DNA of 12,154 nt, taken from contig LSYV01000037.1 in assembly GCA_001584585.1 (NCBI GenBank), positions 464,069 through 476,222 of the forward strand, read 5' to 3'. Within the stretch, counting starts at the first letter, position 1, and each line of letters starts with the position of its first letter. The DNA comes from Gonium pectorale (Eukaryota > Chlorophyta > Chlorophyceae > Chlamydomonadales > Volvocaceae). Made by a program: the position numbers and the translations under genes. The notes below the pieces were generated by a model. It was not told the DNA's origin. It ran no database searches and saw nothing but the letters and a program-made list of their open reading frames with translations. This document shows, one piece after another, positions 8,469-12,154 of the stretch.

Positions 8469-8664
8469 CGGTGTGACCCGCACGCACTGCCGCATGGACT
8501 TGTGTGCTGCCGTGAATTGATGCTCAGGCCCTCCCACCTGCTTTGCAACGCCCCCTCTTCTTGGGCCCAATAGGCCCCCGTGTTCCCGCTCCATCTGGAC
8601 GGGTACGGCTACAGCATAGCGGGAGAGAGGCGCGCGCGGCAGGGGAGATCCAAAACACTGGGCA

Positions 8665-8669
8665 TGTAA
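8665..8669 (+). promoter_or_regulatory. Candidate poly(A) signal TGTAA of the unrecognised gene
   Basis: This is a TGTAA element in noncoding sequence about 620 nt after the stop at 8042, in the orientation of that gene. Position and motif fit algal 3' ends, but no cleavage site can be seen. Confidence 0.35.
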
Positions 8670-9495
8670 GACATGGGGGCGATGAAGTCTCTTAGCGGGC
8701 GGGAGGCCCCAGGTTACGCTGTCCTGTCGTTCCGCATTGAATTGGGTCCTGTGGGGTGCCATCCAATGCCCGAACGCGCGCACGGGCTGCAAAGGTTACG
8801 GCGCGACTAGGCGGGGTCCAGTATGCGCCTAACGATGTACGACAGTACGAGGGCAAGTGGCTGTCATCTGGGTCACTCCTGGCAGGCATTGCTCCCATGC
8901 CGCCATGTGCCAGTGCACCTACATAGGCTGCCTGTTGCTGTGTGCGTGTTCTTGCGCTGCTGCACAAAGCCACGGCTCTCACCCGTCTGTACGGCGCTTG
9001 GGGCCTGGCGCGAATGCAATCGGATGTGCACACAGTTTCAGGCAAGCAGACAAGCTAGCAGGCAGCGAGCAAGCAACTACCGTGCGTTCTGTACCGTGAC
9101 AGCGTGCTACCACCCTGTGTCCTTGGACCGTCGGGCTACGGCACAAAGGCCATATGGTGGCTGTGCCCGTGCCCAGCCTGGCACAGCACGCAGACTAGGA
9201 ATGGTCTGGTTTTCGCCTGAGGGGTATGCAGGGCGGGTGAGGAGAGGGGCTGCATGGGTGTGTACGGACCGATGTGCGGGCATAACGGCACATCGACCCT
9301 CGGGTCTCAGCCGGTCGCGTGCGTGCCATTGGGAAGGAGCTCATGCATAATGTATGGTAATGATTCGAGAGTTCACAGTCATCAACAACGCCTGGTAGAC
9401 TGGCTGGAATAACGTACACGTTCACGACATCACCGGCCTGCTGGCCTCCTTGCATGGATGGCCCCGCAACACTCTTACTGAATAGTATTTGCAAA

Positions 9496-11200
9496 ATGAA
9501 GAAGTCAGCCCTGTCTGCTGCCCTTGCGGGGGGCCCGGCTCCTCCTCCGCCTGCAACACTAGCCCCCGGGACCAAGGGGACCTTCCTCGATAGCAACGCT
9601 TTTCCATGTATCGAGTTTGCGGATGTAATCGATGGGGTGAAGACCGTGGACGAGCTAGGAGGCACAGCTGCAGAGGGCATCGCCCATCTCGACATTTCGG
9701 ACGTGGCTATCGTGGGCTCTGCTCCGACGAACGTGCTGCTCAATGGCGTTCCGCTGGTGGGGTTGCTCGCAATGCACGTATCAAAGTCGGTTGTGGAAGG
9801 GCAAGTAAACCCTGAACCCTGCCGTCTTGCAGGCGGATTATCCGCTGCACCCCCGCAGAAGGCGTGCTGGTGAGGAGACGACGCCGGACATCGCCGCGTC
9901 GCTGGTACGTGAAGGGGGTCACCGGCTCGTTGCGCGCACGTGACGTTTGACGCCGATCGGCTGACCCTCACGCCTCCGACCGCTGCGCAGGGGCAACAGG
10001 CCAGCCTTACACAGCCATCCTCCAGCTACTCCTCGAATTACCTGTCGAAGGCGATCATCGGCTCGCTCCCGAAGGGCATGAGCGATGCGGACAAGGCGAG
10101 GATACTCCAGTCGATCCCGCTGTCGCCCTCGCAGGCGCTCCTTAAGGAGATGAACGCGGTGAGGGTCGAGGGAGCAGGGTTGCGGGTCGAGAGTCGTCCG
10201 GGGTTATGGTACACGCGGTACACGTGGGGGGTGGGGGTGGGGCTTGTGGGTCATGTCCCGGGGAGGGCGATGCCCCATTTTCTTAAGTCCACATGGCTTA
10301 TACACAGGCATGCTGCTCCCCACTGTGGGCTCCGAAAGTGGTCCTCCCATCATGCCTGTCGCCAGGCGTACACTGCACCCGCCTATATCAGCTCGTGTTC
10401 AACCCGTGTGAAATCTCATCATCGGCTATTACACCGGCATCTCGAGGCATTCCTTGCAGTGCCTCCCCGAGATACCCTCCCAACCCCGCCCAGCGCCTCG
10501 GGTTCTACCCTGCCCAGGCCCCGCCCTCGCACCAGCCGTAACACCCCGTCCCCCTCCCCGTCTGTTACGCCTCACCCCTCTTGCTGCCCCCCACCCAACA
10601 CCTCATCGTTTGAGAACCCCTTCAAAACGGTGACCCCACCGGTTACCCCGCCGCACAGGACCTGGTGGGCGCGCGCTCCACCGACGGCCGCACGCTGCGG
10701 CGGCAGGCGCTCAAGGGCGCGGTGATGGTGTTTGTTACGGCCGGCTACAGCGGCAAGCGCTTCATCTTTGAGAAGGCCAAGGAGCTGGGCGTGCGCAGCG
10801 TGGTGCTGGACGGACCCGACAGGTGAGAGCTGTTTGGGGGCGGAGGGGGGTGGCGAGCGGCCGAGGAGGTGCGGAGGGGGTGGGCACGGGGCAGAGATGG
10901 CTCCGGAGGGGTGGAAGGAGGCCCCAGGCATGGAGGACGAGCTGCTGAGGACCCCTGTGACACTAACTGAGCGCCTTCGGACCGCCCTACGACCCCGACC
11001 GCCGCCGATGTGTCTCCCTCCACCCCTTCCCGAGGGGACAACGCTGCTGGCGCCTAGCTCAGTGTGAGTCATAGCCTTTCTCCGTGAACTCTCCCTTTCC
11101 CACCAGCTGGGTGAAGCTGCTGGAGAAGGAGGGCATCATCGAGAAGTTCGTGCCCATCGACTTCACGGACGCGGAGACCGTGTACGACCGCTGCCTTGCG
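9496..11200 (+). CDS. Probable ATP-grasp-type ligase, 5' five exons (3' partial)
   Basis: Proposed exons are 9496-9804, 9833-9904, 9991-10158, 10659-10822 and 11107-11200, giving about 269 residues in frame; the gene continues beyond the window. The ATG at 9496 (A at -3) is preferred over the in-frame ATG at 9454 (T at -3), which would add 14 residues. The N-terminal part (FADVIDGVKTVDELGG, then IVGSAPTNVLLNGVPL) looks globular but is not one I recognise. Exon 2 gives ADYPLHP and an Arg-rich run; exon 3 gives a Ser-rich linker and a helix-rich KGMSDADKARILQSIPLS stretch. Exons 4-5 read VMVFVTAGYSGKRFIFEKAK, then ELGVRSVVLDGPDSWVKLLE and GIIEKFVPIDFTDAETVYDR. This is a Rossmann-like Gly-containing strand-loop-helix, typical of the domain preceding the ATP-grasp fold in amino-acid and dipeptide ligases such as carnosine synthase-like enzymes. 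The ATP-binding and Mg-binding residues are not in the window, so the reaction is unknown. Introns after exons 2-5 have good donors (GTACGT, GTGAGG, GTGAGA, GTGAGC). The first is anomalous (28 nt, or 55 nt with a donor at 9778). Confidence 0.75.
9805..9832 (+). other. Very short putative intron (28 nt)
   Basis: GTAAAC at 9805 to TTGCAG ending at 9832 must be removed, or an alternative donor used, because reading through reaches a TGA at 9871-9873. The sequence after 9832 continues as plausible coding (ADYPLHP...TTPDIAASL) up to a good GTACGT donor at 9905. The alternative donor GTATCA at 9778 gives a 55-nt intron in the same phase and deletes nine residues. Confidence 0.4.
10159..10658 (+). 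other. Intron of the ATP-grasp-type gene (500 nt)
   Basis: The donor GTGAGG follows a phase 0 Ala codon (KEMNA), and the acceptor CGCACAG precedes DLVGARSTDG. The last 170 nt are strongly C-rich with a long pyrimidine tract, as expected of an acceptor region. A coincidentally open frame continues through the intron but loses codon bias and similarity. Confidence 0.8.
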
Positions 11201-11461
11201 GTGAGCAGCCGTCGTGGGACGCGGAGCCGGGGGGCAGCGGGGCCGGCGCTGAGGGTGGGGAGGCGCGGGAAGCAGGGGAGCAGGCTGCGGTCCGTTTGGA
11301 CCGTCTGTGGGGACTGCCTCACGATGATGAGACTGGACGGGGATTGGGGGAAATCACAGTCACGTGGCAGGTACGGCAATGTTGTGGTCTGGTTCGGGCC
11401 AGGGCAAGGGCCTAGGGGGCTGGGAAGTCGCACGGTAGAAGCGGCGCCCGGAGCCCGAACG

Positions 11462-11489
11462 GCACCATGCGTCGCCAGGCGCATGGTGC
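11462..11489. repeat. Perfect 10-bp inverted repeat with 8-nt loop
   Basis: GCACCATGCG (11462-11471) and CGCATGGTGC (11480-11489) are exact reverse complements around the loop TCGCCAGG. The stem is GC-rich and could form a stable hairpin in either strand or in the intron RNA. It lacks the U-tract of a bacterial terminator. Confidence 0.75.
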
Positions 11490-11592
11490 GTGGGGTGAGG
11501 GCGGAAGAGCGGGAGGGTCCTTTCGGTGAACCGCCCGGAAGGGCTGTGCCGTCGTCGCCGCTATTCATGGCCTCGAGTGTATTGGCGTGGTA

Positions 11593-11664
11593 GCGGCGGC
11601 GGTGGCGGCGGCGGTGGTAGTGGCGGCGGTGGTGGCGGCGGCGGTGGCGGCGGCAGCAGCGGCA
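11593..11664 (+). repeat. GGC/GGT trinucleotide repeat
   Basis: About 70 nt of almost pure GGC and GGT triplets, with single AGT and AGC variants, would encode poly-glycine on the + strand or Ala/Thr-rich sequence on the - strand. It lies in the presumed last visible intron. Such repeats are common and length-variable in volvocine genomes. Confidence 0.85.
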
Positions 11665-12154
11665 GGCCTCGCCCTGGCGGCGGCAGCGAGGAGGCGGAGA
11701 CGGAGAGCTGCGTCGTCTGAACGGGTTAACCCTACGGGGCCTAGCTGCCAGTGCAGTCGCGGCGAGGGGGACCAGCGCTGCACAGTGAGCAAGTATGATT
11801 GCAAGCAAGCAGCCTCGAGCAGCTGCTGCAAGCCCGCGCCGGAGCGCTCGCTCGCTCACGCCGCACACGGCGGCGGCGCACGCAGACGCGCCTCCGCAGA
11901 CGGGTCGCGAAGAGCGGCGGCGCCGGCCGGCCGCCGGAGAGGGTGGTGGCGGATGGCGGTGGTTGGGCACCGGGCTGCAACGTCTTCCTCCCCCACCCGC
12001 TCGCGCGGCGGCAACGGCCTGCCTCTGCCGCTGCCGCGTCGCTGTACGGTGATTGTTATCCCCCGAAGTGTCCTTTTGGTGCCCCGGGTTCCCGTGGGCC
12101 GCTGCCGCAATTGCTGCCGGCGCAACGGGGGCGGCAAAGAACGGCAGCACGGCG

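Larger units (their letters stand above)
8043..9495 (+). other. 3' UTR of the unrecognised gene and intergenic region
   Basis: After the stop at 8042, third-position bias is lost and open frames are short and mixed in composition. A TGTAA at 8665-8669 may mark the transcript end (3' UTR about 620-640 nt). The region contains an imperfect direct repeat (8268-8317 and 8388-8437) and two TTGCGCAA palindromes. The last 150 nt before the next ATG are AT-richer, as in a promoter or 5' UTR, but I see no clear TATA box. No gene is supported. Confidence 0.55.
11201..12154 (+). other. Probable intron of the ATP-grasp-type gene, running off the window
   Basis: GTGAGC at 11201 follows DRCLA in phase 0. 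No continuation of an ATP-grasp protein is found in any + frame up to the window end. The stretch holds a perfect 10-bp hairpin and a GGC/GGT repeat. If the gene is intact, the intron is at least 954 nt; otherwise the gene is truncated here. Confidence 0.5.

Noticed and set aside
8823..9350. Plus-strand Cys-rich frame of 175 codons between the second and third genes
   Set aside because: Third-position bias is only moderate, no domain is recognisable and there are no supporting splice or poly(A) signals. A small lineage-specific gene cannot be fully excluded.
9195..9971. Minus-strand open frame of 258 codons
   Set aside because: It is antisense to the first exons of the ATP-grasp-type gene, whose + strand frame is more protein-like and splice-consistent.
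9940..9990. ATG at 9940 as start of the ATP-grasp-type gene
   Set aside because: It sits in an 86-nt intron between the GTACGT donor at 9905 and the acceptor at 9989-9990; upstream exons join in phase.
10537..10569. 7-bp inverted repeat CGTAACA/TGTTACG
   Set aside because: The arms are short and the loop is 19 nt of C-rich sequence within an acceptor tract, so no stable or conserved structure is implied.
11526..11720. Poly-glycine frame ending in SEEAETESCVV as a terminal exon
   Set aside because: Joining it to exon 5 would leave the ligase without any catalytic domain, and the frame is produced by the GGC/GGT repeat. No clear acceptor was found at a matching phase.
11723..11732. GGGTTAACCC palindrome
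   Set aside because: It is a single 10-bp palindrome with no partner or context; a chance occurrence is sufficient.
11059..12150. Minus-strand open frame of 363 codons
   Set aside because: It is Arg/Ala/Pro/His-rich, crosses the triplet repeat in antisense and overlaps a well-supported + strand exon (11107-11200). It looks like a GC-driven shadow frame.

Overview
The window looks like nuclear DNA of a volvocine (Chlamydomonas/Volvox-type) green alga. The evidence is its high GC content, protein-coding segments split by many GT-AG introns with GTGAGx/GTAAGT donors, strong C/G preference at third codon positions, Ala/Gly/Ser/Pro low-complexity inserts inside enzyme domains, and TGTAA motifs (the usual algal poly(A) signal) downstream of genes. 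No bacterial-style operon, tRNA, rRNA, CRISPR array or transposase is visible. Genes could be followed only by joining exons by eye, so exon borders are reading-frame-supported inferences and not transcript data.

Layout, all on the + strand. (1) 229-4595: the 3' part of a gene for a PAO-family Rieske non-heme iron oxygenase (relatives: pheophorbide a oxygenase, TIC55, PTC52). Seven exons are visible. They carry the second half of the Rieske centre, the mononuclear iron site, the PAO C-terminal domain, a redox CxxC and two C-terminal hydrophobic segments. The 5' end, with the first Rieske ligands, lies before the window. (2) 4596-5263: 3' UTR and intergenic DNA, with a TGTAA signal and a perfect TGACGTCA site. 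(3) About 5264/5538-8042: an unrecognised, long, Ser/Ala/Gly/Pro-rich open frame with algal-type codon use. Its well-supported coding part begins at a good acceptor at 5783, and a candidate first exon lies at 5264-5367. (4) 8043-9495: 3' UTR and intergenic DNA with an imperfect 120-bp-offset direct repeat and a pair of TTGCGCAA palindromes. (5) 9496-11200 and beyond: the 5' part of a gene whose fourth and fifth exons resemble the nucleotide-fold pre-domain of ATP-grasp ligases. The catalytic part would lie past the window. (6) 11201-12154: apparently the next intron, with a perfect hairpin and a GGC/GGT repeat.

The three genes show no obvious shared pathway. The oxygenase points to plastid pigment chemistry and the third gene to a ligase; the middle gene is unknown. 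No clearly new multi-gene system is evident. The items most worth checking are the unrecognised middle gene, the 28- or 55-nt intron in the third gene, the lineage-specific inserts in the oxygenase, and the repeat pair downstream of the middle gene.
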